Made by a program: the position numbers and the translations under genes | The notes under the pieces: model-generated | What the model saw: only the letters and a program-made list of their open reading frames with translations | What the model was told of the DNA's origin: nothing | Databases searched by the model: none | Assembly: GCF_036370855.1 (NCBI RefSeq) | Contig: NC_088113.1 | Location: forward strand, 19,426,501-19,490,500 | Reading direction: 5' to 3' | DNA: 64,000 nt | Source of the DNA: Dromaius novaehollandiae | Lineage: Eukaryota; Chordata; Aves; Casuariiformes; Dromaiidae | Part shown: piece after piece, positions 1-15,500 of the stretch | Position numbering within the stretch: the first letter of the stretch is position 1 | Layout of the letters: every line of letters begins with the position of its first letter

Positions 1-3360
<3,360 letters not shown>

Positions 3361-3383
3361 GCTCCCCCCACCCCCCGCCCTCA

Positions 3384-3900
3384 GCCACCCATCAGGCTCC
3401 GGCATCCGCCCCCCGAAATCAGGCTCTAGCATCCTTCCCCCAAAGTCAGGCTCTAGCATCCTTCCCCCAAGATCAGGCTATGCCATTCTCCCGAGATGGG
3501 GAGCTGGCATCCCACTCCCAAATCGGACTGTGACCTGCCCCCATCAAATCAGGCTCCAGCATCCCCCCCCAAAAGTCTGACTCCCTCCCCAGAAATCAGG
3601 CTCAGGAATCTTCCCCCCCCCCCCCCAAAAAAAAAAAAAAAAAAAAAAAAACCACAGGCTTTGAAATCTCTCCCCACACACATGCCTAGTCAGGCTCCAT
3701 CATCTTCCTCCAAATCAGGATCCAGCATTGCCCCCTAAAATCAAAGTCTGGCATCCTCCTCCAAAATCAGGCTCAGGAATTCCCTCTTCCCCCCAAAAAT
3801 CAGGTTTTGACGTCTCCAGCATCCTCCCCCAAAATCACACTTCATCATCTCCCCCCCCCCCAAATCAGGACCCCACATCCCCATCCCCAAATTCTCACAG
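3384..3900. repeat. degenerate 27-28 bp minisatellite upstream of KCNQ2
   Basis: About 15-18 imperfect copies of a unit like CAGGCTCTAGCATCCTTCCC followed by CCCAAAAT run head to tail. The copies near 3420-3480 are the most alike; others carry C-run or A-run expansions. The plus strand is pyrimidine-rich with CCCCC blocks, so the KCNQ2 sense strand carries GGGGG blocks. The array begins about 250 bp upstream of the KCNQ2 ATG, at the upstream edge of the CpG island. Confidence 0.85.
3613..3651. repeat. C14-A25 compound homopolymer
   Basis: Fourteen C (3613-3626) are followed directly by twenty-five A (3627-3651). The tract lies inside the minisatellite, apparently as an expansion of its CCCCC-AAA junction. 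Its length is likely variable between individuals and error-prone in assembly. Confidence 0.95.
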
Positions 3901-6900
3901 GCGTGCTCCTTCAGGGAAGCCCCCCAGGAGAAGGGCTGGGTAACACGTGTGAGTTATTTTCCACTCTGTGCAGTGCGAGCCGGGTGCACCCTGGGATGGG
4001 GAGCCCGTCCCCAGGGCTCCGACATGGTCCCATTGGAAGATGATGGGGTGGATTTGCAGGAGGGACCTGGGTCCATGCTCCCTCTCTGCATCACCACACA
4101 GGCACCAGGCCCTCTTAACCACACAGCCAAATTTCCAGGTCCCAAACCATTCCCTTCGCGCACACTTCCCCAGGGTTCAAGCTCAAATTCAGCTTATTTC
4201 ATGCACTGAAACTCCGTCCTGATGTGGCCACCAGGCTGGACAGAGGACCAAGCTTCCAACTTAGGGAGTCCGTTTCCAGATACACTGACCAAAATCAGCT
4301 CTTTAATGTAGCCTTTTGGTTATGGTCCAGCTTTACCATTTCCCCCCATACAATATGGCTGGCTTCATGCCCCCAAGGAGTATTTCCTCATGCACCTTCA
4401 CAAGAGTCAGAAGACAACATTTAGCCTGGAGAAGCCTGAGATAATGCAGATATATGTGCAGCACAGAACTATACTGCACAAAAAGTGATGATTGCAGTGC
4501 AATGGGATGACCTGCAGCCAGAATCAAGCCCAAGATGATCAACACTTGCTGCAGGGCGGGGGGTTCTATCACTTACAAGCCAACAAACCACAGATGATCT
4601 CTTCTTCATAAGCAAATGATGCTTCAGGACAAGGCTTTCTATACGTAAATAAAGTTACAAGCCCAGATGAGCCTCTTCTGTCAACACAAAGTACCTTGTC
4701 ACAATCTGGTTATTTGGGAAGCATCAAAACAGCTGCCCAAGATTTCCTCAAGCGCAGGAGGAGTGCAGAGCTGTGGTTCAGCCCCTCTGTTGCTGGGGCA
4801 GTAGCTGGAAAACCAGTCCTGCCACTGTCTTGTTGATAGCTTTTCTGTGACTTTCATATTTAAATGAAAATATCAACAAAACCTTTCAGAGTGCATTTCC
4901 CAAGTCCTGGTTTTGGCTTTTGGTTCTCTTCTTATGCCTAAGGAGAAAGCCAACATCTAATGGATTAGAGGAGCATTGAGACTTAAATTCCCACCACTTA
5001 CTCTCCAAATCCGATCCTGCACATTAAGAGAAGAGTCGGCATGGAGCAGCCCTACATTTTTATGAGCAGTGTGTTTCCTGTGACCCACATTCTCTCCAAC
5101 ACGGAGCTAAAAGAGAAGTCATCTCTGCAAGTCAGGCAGAAAACTAAAGCTGGGTTAAATAATAGAAAAACAGATCTGCAAGTATGTCAGTGAATAAATT
5201 ACTCAATTCAGCGAGGGGCCATTCTATTCATTATTTGTGAACACTTGTAAGATCATTATTGTTCTTTAATAGGGTAGCCAATTACAAATGTGCCTGGCAC
5301 TAATGTACAAAGTGCATTATTATAGATCCAGCTACACAGTCCAAAAGCAGGAAATATCCCCCTCCACAAAAAGGCCAACAACAAACAGAGGAAGCGATTT
5401 TCAATTAACAAATTCAAGATTACAAGTAGTCTGTGAGCCCTAAAGAAGAATCTAAATTCATCTCGCTCCTCTTTGTCTAATTAGTTGGTCGTTTGCAACG
5501 TTGCACTGCGGTGCAGCTTTCAGGGTTGCCTATCTCTGAGACCATCACAAAAATAGGGATGGGCCAAGGGAGGGGATGGGATTTCTTCCCTCTTGAGCCC
5601 TAGATGGGCTGAGCAAGATGCCAAAAAAGAAAGAGCGAGGTTGTACCAGCTCTCAGGGGTTGTCGCTTCGCGTGGGAGGGAGATAAGACCTCAGGCAAAG
5701 ACAAGCGAGGCCCTGTGAGCAACTGGCACCAAGGATGTTCCCCTGGATGGTGGAAACACAAACAGAGCAATCCTTGGGGAGGTGAAAACGGCCTGAAACT
5801 GTAGATGAAGACCCACTGTAGCCTTGCTCCTTCCCCCTGCTTCACCTTGGGTGCTTCAGGTATCCCTGACTCCTTCTCCAGAGATACTTCATGGCTTAAC
5901 ACTGAGTAGAACAGTGGTGTGTTTAGAAGCAGCTTGGCTGAGTGGAAGAGGCTTTGCCTGGGGCGGCAGGAGAGCTGCTCCTTGGTCCCTCCATCAAAGC
6001 GCTCTGGGCCTGACCACATCACTGCCCACTTTCCTCCCCCCTCCTCCAGCCTGCGAGCTTTTAAGAGCACACCCTCAACGCGTGCTTGCCCAGCACCGAG
6101 CACGTCACCACCCCAGGAGGAGCAGCGGTCCATTGGGAATGACCGGAATACAAATACTCACAGCGCTGAGATGTCCTGCCCCAGCCTCTGGAGCAGAGCA
6201 GTTTTGAAGATGAGGTCTGTTACGTTGTTAGCTTCTGCTGGGGCACAGAAGACAAGACACGGCTACTAACGTTGCGTGAATTAATGAAGCATATAAAAGC
6301 AGTGCTGGGAAGGTGCTTTTATCTGATCCAAGGACATTACGTCACCACAAACAAACAGAATTATTGAGTCAGTTCTTTACTTTCAACGCTACTGATAGCT
6401 TTAAAACATGAATATCATGGCAGATAGCTCAGGCCCTGAAGGTGCGACGAAATCTACCAAGCTATATGAAGATAGAGGAAGTTCATGCTCTCTCCTTGGG
6501 CAGTTTTTGAGACACAGTAAGAAATGACTAGTGTGAAATGTGTGGAATGACTCCAGGGATATATTCCTATTTGAAATACATAATTGATGCCCTTTCTTCA
6601 AGCCTGCACAACAATTGGAGATCTGCACAAACTGTGCAAACGTAACCTGGGTTTGCTAACTCACAGCTTGCTCCTGGAGCTATTTCCAAAACCCAAAGCA
6701 GATGGCTTCATCTCACCTTGCTTGGCTCACTGATGGCTATACCACCTTAGCAACACTAACCCACAAGAGCAAAGGTGCAAACAGATCAGTCATTTCGCAC
6801 CCCACATGCACCCATCTCCCTTCTCCACCTCAGCTACCTCTCACAGCCACATCCCTCTTCTCCGAGTGACAAACAGCCCCCTGGAACCCAGGTTTATTGA

Positions 6901-8879
6901 TTAGACCTGTGTCTTGTGATGATCAATAGAGCTGACTTTTGGGCTAACAATGATTTTTGCCAACCCATGCCAAACCGTTTTTGGCTTTGCAGCCAGGAAG
7001 CCTGACCTAAAAGAAAGCTCAGTTCATACAGAGGGACCCACCCTGGGAAGTGTGGCTTCCAAGGGGTAGGGTTCGAGACTGCAGGGGAAAACACTTCACC
7101 ACTTCAGAAGATGCCTCTACCATTCCACCGTGTGTAAGGGAGAAGTTCTTGGGTCATCTGCAGATTTCTTCATTTAGGCACGAAGGAGACAGATGGTCGC
7201 AGTCCCTTCTCCCTGCTGGAGCGTACTGCCTCAAGCAGGGCAACGGCTCTTCCAAAAGCCCTGAGGCAGGCACGTCTTGAGAGGGCATCATGCTTCAGAC
7301 ACCTAACAGCAACGGACCGTCCTTTCCCTGAAGGAGGGAAGTGATCAATACCAGAGGTCATCAGACTATGCAAAAGCCCACCAGGAACGTCTGGATGAAT
7401 TCACATTACAAAATCTGCCGTCTTTGGAGTAGAGCAGCACTGGGGTGGAATAAGCGTAACTCATGGCAAAGACGACCATAACAAGGGGGATACGTACTGC
7501 TGGCTGGAGCATAAGCCAATGCTCAGCGGTTTCATCCTGTGCGAGGGGGAGATTTGGAGGCAGCTGCAGAGTACCTGGAGCGTGGCGGAGAAGGAAGCGT
7601 TAAGATGAGCACATGGTAAAGTAAATTAGCAGAGAGCCTGCTTATCACTGCTGTTAATTGAGCCATAAGGAAATGGGCCTTCAGTGAGAGACAGAAATTG
7701 GCTGAACAAGCTTAAATTAGATTGAAGATCCATGCCCTGTTTATTGGATTGAGGAAGGGATTAAAAGCACATTATAAATCTGTAGTTGCTAAGGACACAG
7801 GGTTAATGGCAGGTGCAGTAGCATCGTCTCTCAGCTCTGAAAAATTTCTCTCCTGTAGCTAGTGACGGTTCGGCCTGAGCCTTCTGCTGTGGGTGAACGT
7901 GGGGTTTGCAACCCCTTGCAGGCCCAGAGGGGACGGTCACTCCAGCCCATGCCGCTGGTCAGGCTGCGGCAGCGAGGGCGATTCCCGTGGGATGAGACAT
8001 GCACACTGGCGTGGGAGGATCACCATGGGAAAGCAGGTTTCGAGTTGGGCACTAGGCACAGAGCAAAGGCCTTTCTTGGTGCTCACTTCCAGCCACCACA
8101 TCAGTGCTTTTTTGCCAGCCTAAAATGAAGGGATACCAGACTGTTGTCCAGTTTCAATCACATTTGACAGACAGCAGCCTCAAAGCTAATTAAATGTGTC
8201 AATTTTCATGGGAAAGAAAAGCAATTCCTCCTCTCCTTCCAAGGGGATCCTGAAGTATGAACTCATCTTCACTAGACACCAGAAAAGGCAATCATGAGAA
8301 AATACCCCCTGCCATTAAAATGCTTCAACTGGAATTCATGTTCAGCACATTAATAAGAAGCCATGCGTAATTAGTGTTGGTGCTGGCAGAGCTATTTTTT
8401 TTATATTATATATTTACTGGATGCAAGTTTCTTTGCCACTGTCCTTCTTTCTATCCTGTTCTTATCTCCTAGCTTGTTGGAGCCTGCTCCAACAAATATC
8501 GGGACAAAATAGTGCTCTATGAGATTGGCTAGACCTGCAGCTGGAAGAAGGGTCCCACTCAGAGCATCCGCAGAGCTGAAAATACCCCCTGTCCCCCAGC
8601 AAGGACCCAGTTAGCTATGGCTTGGGGAACCCCTCCCAGCACTTGCCGGGCAGCCCACCATAGGGCCCCTCAGTCACACAGGGACCTGCATCCACCTTGG
8701 TCCCCCTGCCCCCAGCCAGCACTGTCCCCTTTGCCCAGCTCAGCTCCCCACCACAGCCCCTTCCCCAACCTATTCCCCACCGCTCAGGTCTCTTTCCCAA
8801 ACTCTAGCCTCTATTTTTCCTTCATTAGCCTCCAGCTCTGGCTCTTTCCCTAGCCTCCTTTGAGACCACATACAATTCC

Positions 8880-9000
8880 CTTTCTTCATTTATATTGTTA
8901 CCTTGAAGGTATTTTTAGCCTGTGACCACGTCGCCCCTGAGTCTTCCTTTTCCTAGACTCTATAAATTTAACTCTCTTAGTCATTCCTCATGTCTGACAG
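8880..9000 (+). mobile_element. worn CR1-like LINE 3' fragment (tentative)
   Basis: The stretch has the phrase order of the 3' part of avian CR1: 'gtcgcccctgagtcttcc', then 'ttttcctagactctataaa', then 'ctcttagtcattcctcat'. These correspond to consensus phrases (gtccc-ctcagtcttc, tctccagactaaa, ctcagtcgttcctcat). It is strongly diverged and short, with no protein-coding part. It could be an older CR1/L3-type element. Confidence 0.4.
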
Positions 9001-9567
9001 CACTCGCGTTGCTCCTCCTGACCTCCTTGCTTTACTGCCTCCTCCCATACCAGGAGGGCCAGAGCCCCACGGCAGCCAGCTCCAGCCACAGTCCCCTCTG
9101 CGCTCTGGACCCCGTCCCTGGGGATGGGGCGGCTCCATGACATCCTCTCTGGAGCCCATGGTCTCACCACCATCCCTTCACGTGGCCACCTCTCCATAAC
9201 CCCTGGAGAGCCAACTTACAGCTCTCCAGCAGTAGAACCAATCTGGTTTTGCCTGGTAGCTCTTCTAGCCTTGCTAGCACAGAGTCTAGCACAGGATTAA
9301 CTTTGCTCCTAGTGAGGACAAGAGTAAAACAGCTGCCTTTAACTGCCTCCTGGCTAGGGCCCAGCTTCACAGAGACCATTAAATGCTTTGCACCTCGTCA
9401 GGCAATGCTGAAGCGAAACCTGCATGATTATTTAGGGCCTGGAGGTTGTCATGGGAAGAGAAAGCCTGTGCTGCAAGAGCTAACAGCTCTGACACATCTC
9501 TTTCTCTGAGAAATGAACAGTGCAGAAGTGCATCAGATTTCTGCGTTTTATTTGGCAATGAAGTCCA

Positions 9568-9598
9568 AAAAAAAAAAAAAAAAGAGAGAGAGAGGGAG
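9568..9598 (+). repeat. A-rich tract followed by (GA)n
   Basis: A run of 17 A passes straight into GAGAGAGAGAGGGAGA. It is a simple sequence tract; no attached SINE or LINE body could be recognised upstream. Confidence 0.85.
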
Positions 9599-12500
9599 AA
9601 ACAAAAAGTAAGCTTCGAATGGCCCCAGGTGTCATGGGTTAAGCAGGGCAGGAGCTTGCAGAGCTGGAGCTGCCCCTCGTTGGCAGGCAGCTGCTTGCTG
9701 CTGAGGACATAAAAGAGCTGCAGACAGCTGGTGGGGGAATCTAGGAGATTTAGGAGCTGGTGGGAGAGATGTTGGTGCTGGCAGGATGCTTGCCATACAG
9801 CTCCTGGGGTATTGGTAAGGGATTGCAGGGGAAATGCTGTGTGTTTGGAGAGGAAGAGTGCATCCTCTTCTAGAGATGAGGCTGCAGAATGGGTCCATCC
9901 TTGGGGAAGGCAAGCAGCCTGCTGGGTTTCGGGGGTCCTTTGGCAGGAGAGCTTAGACCTGGCCCATGCTGGGTGCTTGAGGGGGTGCAGGGGTTGTGCA
10001 CATTGAGGGTGGGATGACGAGAGGCAGAGCATAAAATCTCCAGGTTCTGCAGGCAAGACTTCCAAATCCAATCACTAACGTACTGAGGAGCCTTAAAACT
10101 AATAATTTTATCTCTTTGTTATTGAAACAGAGATAAAGAAAGCCTTCCAAATATAAAAATATCTCCTGTTTTCTGACCTCTTTTTCTTTTCCAAAATGTT
10201 GAAAGTGCAATTTTGGTGTAAACTGACAGGGTCACTTTTGATACAAGTTTCAGATGTGAAAACTGTCACATAGCAACAAAACTTAAAAATACATATTTTG
10301 TTGGGGAAACTCCCAAACAGACCTAGCTGCCTCCGTATTCCCGGGCTGCCTCTGCTGCAGCACAAACCCAGATGTCACCTGTGAACATGAGCCCCTGAAG
10401 TAATTTAATTTGTAGTTTCTCTGCACCACGAGCTTTTGCTGCAGGCCTTTTTCAATCTTTCAGCCTGGACATGCAGGAAATAAAAAGAACACAAAGGGAA
10501 AAGGATTTATGATTTATTTATTTTTTTAACCTGAAGTCCTAAGGAAAGCTGCTGCATGTGATCAGACTCTGTATCTATCTCTCTTCCCTCCTCTATCGTG
10601 GAACCTATGGGCAATTTTTACTGAAGCTCATTAAGGGTAGGGGGGATGCCACAAATTGCTGCAGGTTTTGTGAGAATATGTAGTCGGGTAGAGGGCAGAG
10701 ACCTTGATGTCCTTCCAGGGAGGGAGATGATGACTGAGGTGCACAACCTTATTAGACATCAGAGAATCCACACATGCCTGCCACCTCCAAACCCAGATCC
10801 ATAGAGAATTGGACTCCCCTGGTCCTGCTGCTCATGCTGCTCCTTCCTTCCTTGCTGACTCACTTTGGAGCTCATGCAGGGAGTACCAGGGAGGTGCTGA
10901 GCGCGTCTGTCCAGTGCCTCAGCAGCAGGGCAGAGCTGGTGGCACAGACCCTCCGCGGGCCACGTCGAGGCTGCGTCTGCCGGGCGGCATCTCCTGATCC
11001 CCAGCCTGATTTTCATGCAGCCTCTGTTTCGTTCTCGCAACTCCGTCTTGCACACACGAGTCCAAGAGATCTCACTGTCCTTTGGGCACCCGGCCGCTTG
11101 GCTCTGCCTGCAAAATGTCTCCTTCAGCGTCTCCGTGTCCTCACCTGTGTGTGCAGCCCTTAGGCAGAACAGGGAGGGTGGGCTTTAAACAAGCTGCGTT
11201 TGTGCCTGACCATGGGCTGTCGCTCCGGCAATGGCTCAGTTACCGGGGCTGTGCTGCAAGAGGGGCTTTGCCTCCACCCGAATTTGCAGCCTGTCTCACC
11301 CCCTCCACGTTTCCCCTCTCCTGCAGGTCCCTCTGGTCCACGTGGAGATTGATAGCGGGAGATGTCCTGGGACACCGAAGCGTATCGATCTGCAGCGGCA
11401 CACCTCGCTTGCAGCAATCGCTCTAATGGGAGTCGTTCAGAGCATCCAGGCAAAGCTCATTAATCATCCCCGCCTCCGCCTGGCACGGGATGCCCTCCCT
11501 CGTCCCCGAGATCCTTCAGTCCGGTCCCGGGGGACAAGTCTACGGCGCGTCCTTGCAGCTGGCGCGTGTCACTGCCCAGTGCTGGTGGGGATCTTCCCAC
11601 GGCGACGATTGCTCTGTCACTGCGACGAGGCCAGGAGCGACGGCAGCCCGCATCCCTCTCCTCCCGGAGACCGCTGCCTAAAAATAAGGGCTCAGAAATC
11701 TGCAGCGTTCGCTAAGAAACGGCTGTCGTGCGGTTGAGCTCCTCAGGGGACGCTGCTCACTGTGGCACCCCTGCCAGCAGGGCCTGCAGGATGCCCTGGC
11801 CGTGGGCCGCCCACGCCCGGGCTCGTCGCCCCTAAGTGCTCGCCGGGCAGGCGTCCACCGCAGCTGGGAGGGACGGCAGAGAGCGTTTAGAGGATATGAG
11901 GCTGGAAAACAGTGCCAGGCAAGGGGTGATTAGAAATCGTTTAGACTAGGCAAAACCTGGCCACCCTCAACGCGCAGGCAGCCCGGCCCGCGGCGGGAGC
12001 GTTTGGGACCGAAGCTGAAACGAATTATTTGAAGCTGCAGCAATGTCTCCGCGTGAGACATTGGAGTGCGGCGAGGGGGTTTCCGAGCCCTTGGCTCGGG
12101 GAGGAGGTTTCGGAGGGTGCATGGGCAGGAGAGGGCACCGGGCTGCGGCACGGCTCCTCTCCCTCCCTCGCATCCATGGGATCTTAGCACAGGGGCTAAA
12201 CCACAGGCCCGGAGGAAAACGGGGCGCGGTGCCGAGCCCTGGCCGGGGCTCTCGGCTGTGCACTCGCTCGAAAAATGCAGGTCTCAAATGGGGGGAATGC
12301 AGAGGCGGGTGGCTGAAGGAAATGATTCAAACGCACCTGCTGATGCCCTCCCAGGTGTGGTCCTTGGTGCTCTGCAAAACACCCGGGGGTGCCTGCTTTG
12401 CAAACAGCGAGTGAAAGCAGGAGGGAGAGGTGGAGGGGCGAGGCATGCTCAGGCAGGGATGGCTTTTCTCTCTTTCTGCCCCGACCAGCCTTTTTTCCCC

Positions 12501-15500
12501 CTTCTGATCCAGCCTCTCATCTGTTCCCCAAGGAGGTTTATCCTGAGGGTTTTGCATTACTAGCTTGCTGTGCAGAAAACCCGTCCCAAGGACAAAGAGA
12601 CCAGGGCGAGCAGAGCTCCTGCCTTCGGCTCTTCTTCATCCTCGCTGTGCCGGGGGCTGTACAAGGTGGGAGCCCCAACCCCTCTGCTCAGACTCGGGGC
12701 ACTTTGCACCCCATGGCTCTGCTCTGAGGGAGGCAGTGCCTGGCTGCGTGGTCCCAGGAGACGAGCAGCCCCTTGCTTCCCTCCCCTCCCTCCGCGGGGG
12801 ATGCGAGGGACACGCTGCCGAGGACGGGAGGGTCTAGATTCACCTCTAGGGAGAGAGAGGCGTCTCCAGACGTGCCCCAGGCCCTTGCTGGAGCTGAGCA
12901 CAGGCAGCTTCGTCATCTGGAAGTGTGCAGAGCTCCGCACTGATTTAACCAAGACGCTAGCGCGGCTCCGTTCCCGCGGCCGGGTGAAGGGAGTCGAGGC
13001 ACCGAGTTTCCCACCCTGCCTCCCTTATCCACCCCTGCCAGCTGGGGCCAGGCAGGTAACGGAGCGCTGCCCTCGGCAGCACGGCTCAATTCTGGAGACG
13101 CTCTGGAACTGTATTTGATGGATCATCTGGAAGTGCGTTGTCTGGGCAGGCTAATGATTGCAGCCCGGGTCTGGTGGTGATTTATAAGCCTGCGTTAGAT
13201 GGAGAGCTACCTACTGCTGGAAAGGCTTTGCAAGGCGAAACGTGCCGTGTGCGGTGAAGCAGCCCAAAAGGAAGGCAGAAGGGTGCTGTCAGGAGGTGCA
13301 GACCCCAGGACAAAGATCTTGGTCAGTGCTGAACCCGCTTTCCAAGATCACATCACGGACTTTGTGCTGCATCACTCCTGCACCTACCACAGACAGCTGG
13401 GTCAGTGCTGCTGGCAGCCGGTGATGGCAGGACCAGCCTGGGTGACGTCCCACGACGGTGCTGGCTTTCAAGTGGCTGGAGGCATAACTTAGCCTCCCCG
13501 GTAGTCAGTGGCCATGTGTTCATTGACTTTGAAGGGAACAGGAATGGGATGGAAGGCCAAGAGACCTTCACTTGGTCTTCATCCATAGCAGGGTGCAGCT
13601 CCAAAGGCTACCAAAATGATCCAGGCATCACCATGCCTTTTGAGGCAACATGAGATGCGCAGGACCTCCCTGGCCACATGGGGTTAAGGTTCAGCCAGGC
13701 GTGCGGGGGAGCTCGGTAATCGATGGAAGCAACGGGAAGCGTTGCTGTTCCCGGCATCCCTGGAACGAGTTCGATGCTGAGCTCAGCCTGGAAGCGGTGC
13801 AGCGCATCTCCACGTGTCCTTCTCCTCGCCCCCGACACGCAGCCTCCAGACGTGCCCCACATCCCTTCCCTGCAGCAAGGAGGCAACGGATCGTCTCTGG
13901 AAGAGCCGCGTGGATTTGCGCAGGACCACTGCCCTATTTCCTACTCCTGCCGACCCGGAGAGGTTTTCTCGCGCTGCCGAGCGGCCGCGGAGCCGGCGTG
14001 CAGGGGACCAGCAGCCTCCCAGGCCACGTGCTGCCCCGCGCTGGGCTTTCGCCGGGACGTGCCCAGCGGACGGGGGATTTTGCGGCTGCCGCCTTCGCTT
14101 GCTCCGCGCACGGAAGGGCAGGAGGCAGCTCGAATTCACCCAGCTCAGCAGCTGCAGCGTGGATTCCTCTTGCAGCCTTTCAAAAGCTTCATAAATTTTT
14201 CAGAGCAGCCCGAAGTGCCTGCTGAGTCGGCCAATCAGCGCCGGGAGAGTAATGAAACTTACTTTAAATTATTAACCACACGGGGCCGGAGGGTGGAGGT
14301 GGGAAAGGCAAAGCTACTCGTTTCCCCTTCTGCAGTGAACGCCGCGAGGGAGCCCAGCGCCAGCTGCCCGGAGGTGCCGCGGCCTCGGCTCCTGCTCCCT
14401 CGCCAGCACCGAGGCTGTGCCCGAGGTTCCCCAAAGCAAAGGACGGGCCAGAACTCATCTCACAGCTGATGTTCCCCCCTGGACCCCATCATAGGTGGGA
14501 GCCAGCCAGGAGGTGCAGAAGTGACCACAGACGTCCTCCATCCTGGGAAATCTGCCCCTCCGCTGCCTCTCTGCCTTCCTCCCCTCTCCCACTGCCTCTC
14601 CTGCCCTCTTCCCAGGCCCATAAGTTTCTTGAGCCCCCTCTTAAAAAGCTGATTGGGAATAGGGAGGGAAAGCCAGGCCCAGCGCTCTCCGACTTCCCTG
14701 TAACCTCCAGTAATTTCCCCCCCTGCGCTTTAAATGTCATGTAACGTAACCAAGTTTGCAAACTCCGCTCCCCGAGGAGACGCTAATAAGCACTTGGCAG
14801 CCTCCGAGGCTCTGCCCTTCGCTCCGCTCCCGCGGCTGCTGTCGCGGGTCAGGCTTTCAGCGTCGGTGCCCTGCGCAGCGGCAACGCGTGCCTGGGCTCG
14901 GGCGATGCGGGACGGCCGGCACAGCGGAGCGCGGGGCCACCAGCTTCGGAGAGTGGGAAGCAGTGGCAGGGCTCGGTGTGGGTGCACTGGGTGCTCGGGC
15001 AGGGCGTTGGGGAGGGAGCACCGGGCGGCCGAGGGACTTGGTGCCTGCTTCCACGAGGTGGCATCCCTGAGACTGATACAGAGCAAAAGTGGTGTGCAGA
15101 GAGGACAGGGAAAGTGTCTCCAAAAAAAAAAAAAAAAAAGGAAAAAATCTCTAGGATAAAAATGCCTGTTTAACTCTGGAGTTGCAAGGTCCCAGGACAC
15201 CGGGTCGTGGCAGGGAGAAACCGGAGGAGAAGCCGTCGTTTTAAGGTGCATCTCGCCAGCACACCCTGTATCTCACCTGCTGCAAGCGCCAAGCCGTGCA
15301 GCACCGCCTGCGTTCGCACCGCGTTGACGGTTTTCGGCTCCTTTCAGGTTTGCTGCGAGGTTCCCCGAAAGCCATCTGTGGCCCAGTTCAGAGGGGTGTT
15401 GGGTGCTTACAGTTTTGGTGGAAACCCAGAATAGGTCACCTCCCCCCACCAAAGCAAGCATTGCCCTCGACGTACCTCCCGAGCCCTGTGGGGTCACGCA

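Noticed and set aside
9628-10030. A stretch opening TGTCATGGGTTAAGCAGGGC with ACATAAAAG further on, reminiscent of an avian retroviral LTR.
   Set aside because: Only the first dozen or so bases resemble avian LTR starts; no matching end, primer-binding site, target duplication or internal viral part was recognised.
9379-10071. A 230-codon minus-strand open frame.
   Set aside because: It includes a poly-Phe stretch encoded by the A17 tract, has no recognisable domain, and shows no splice or promoter context.
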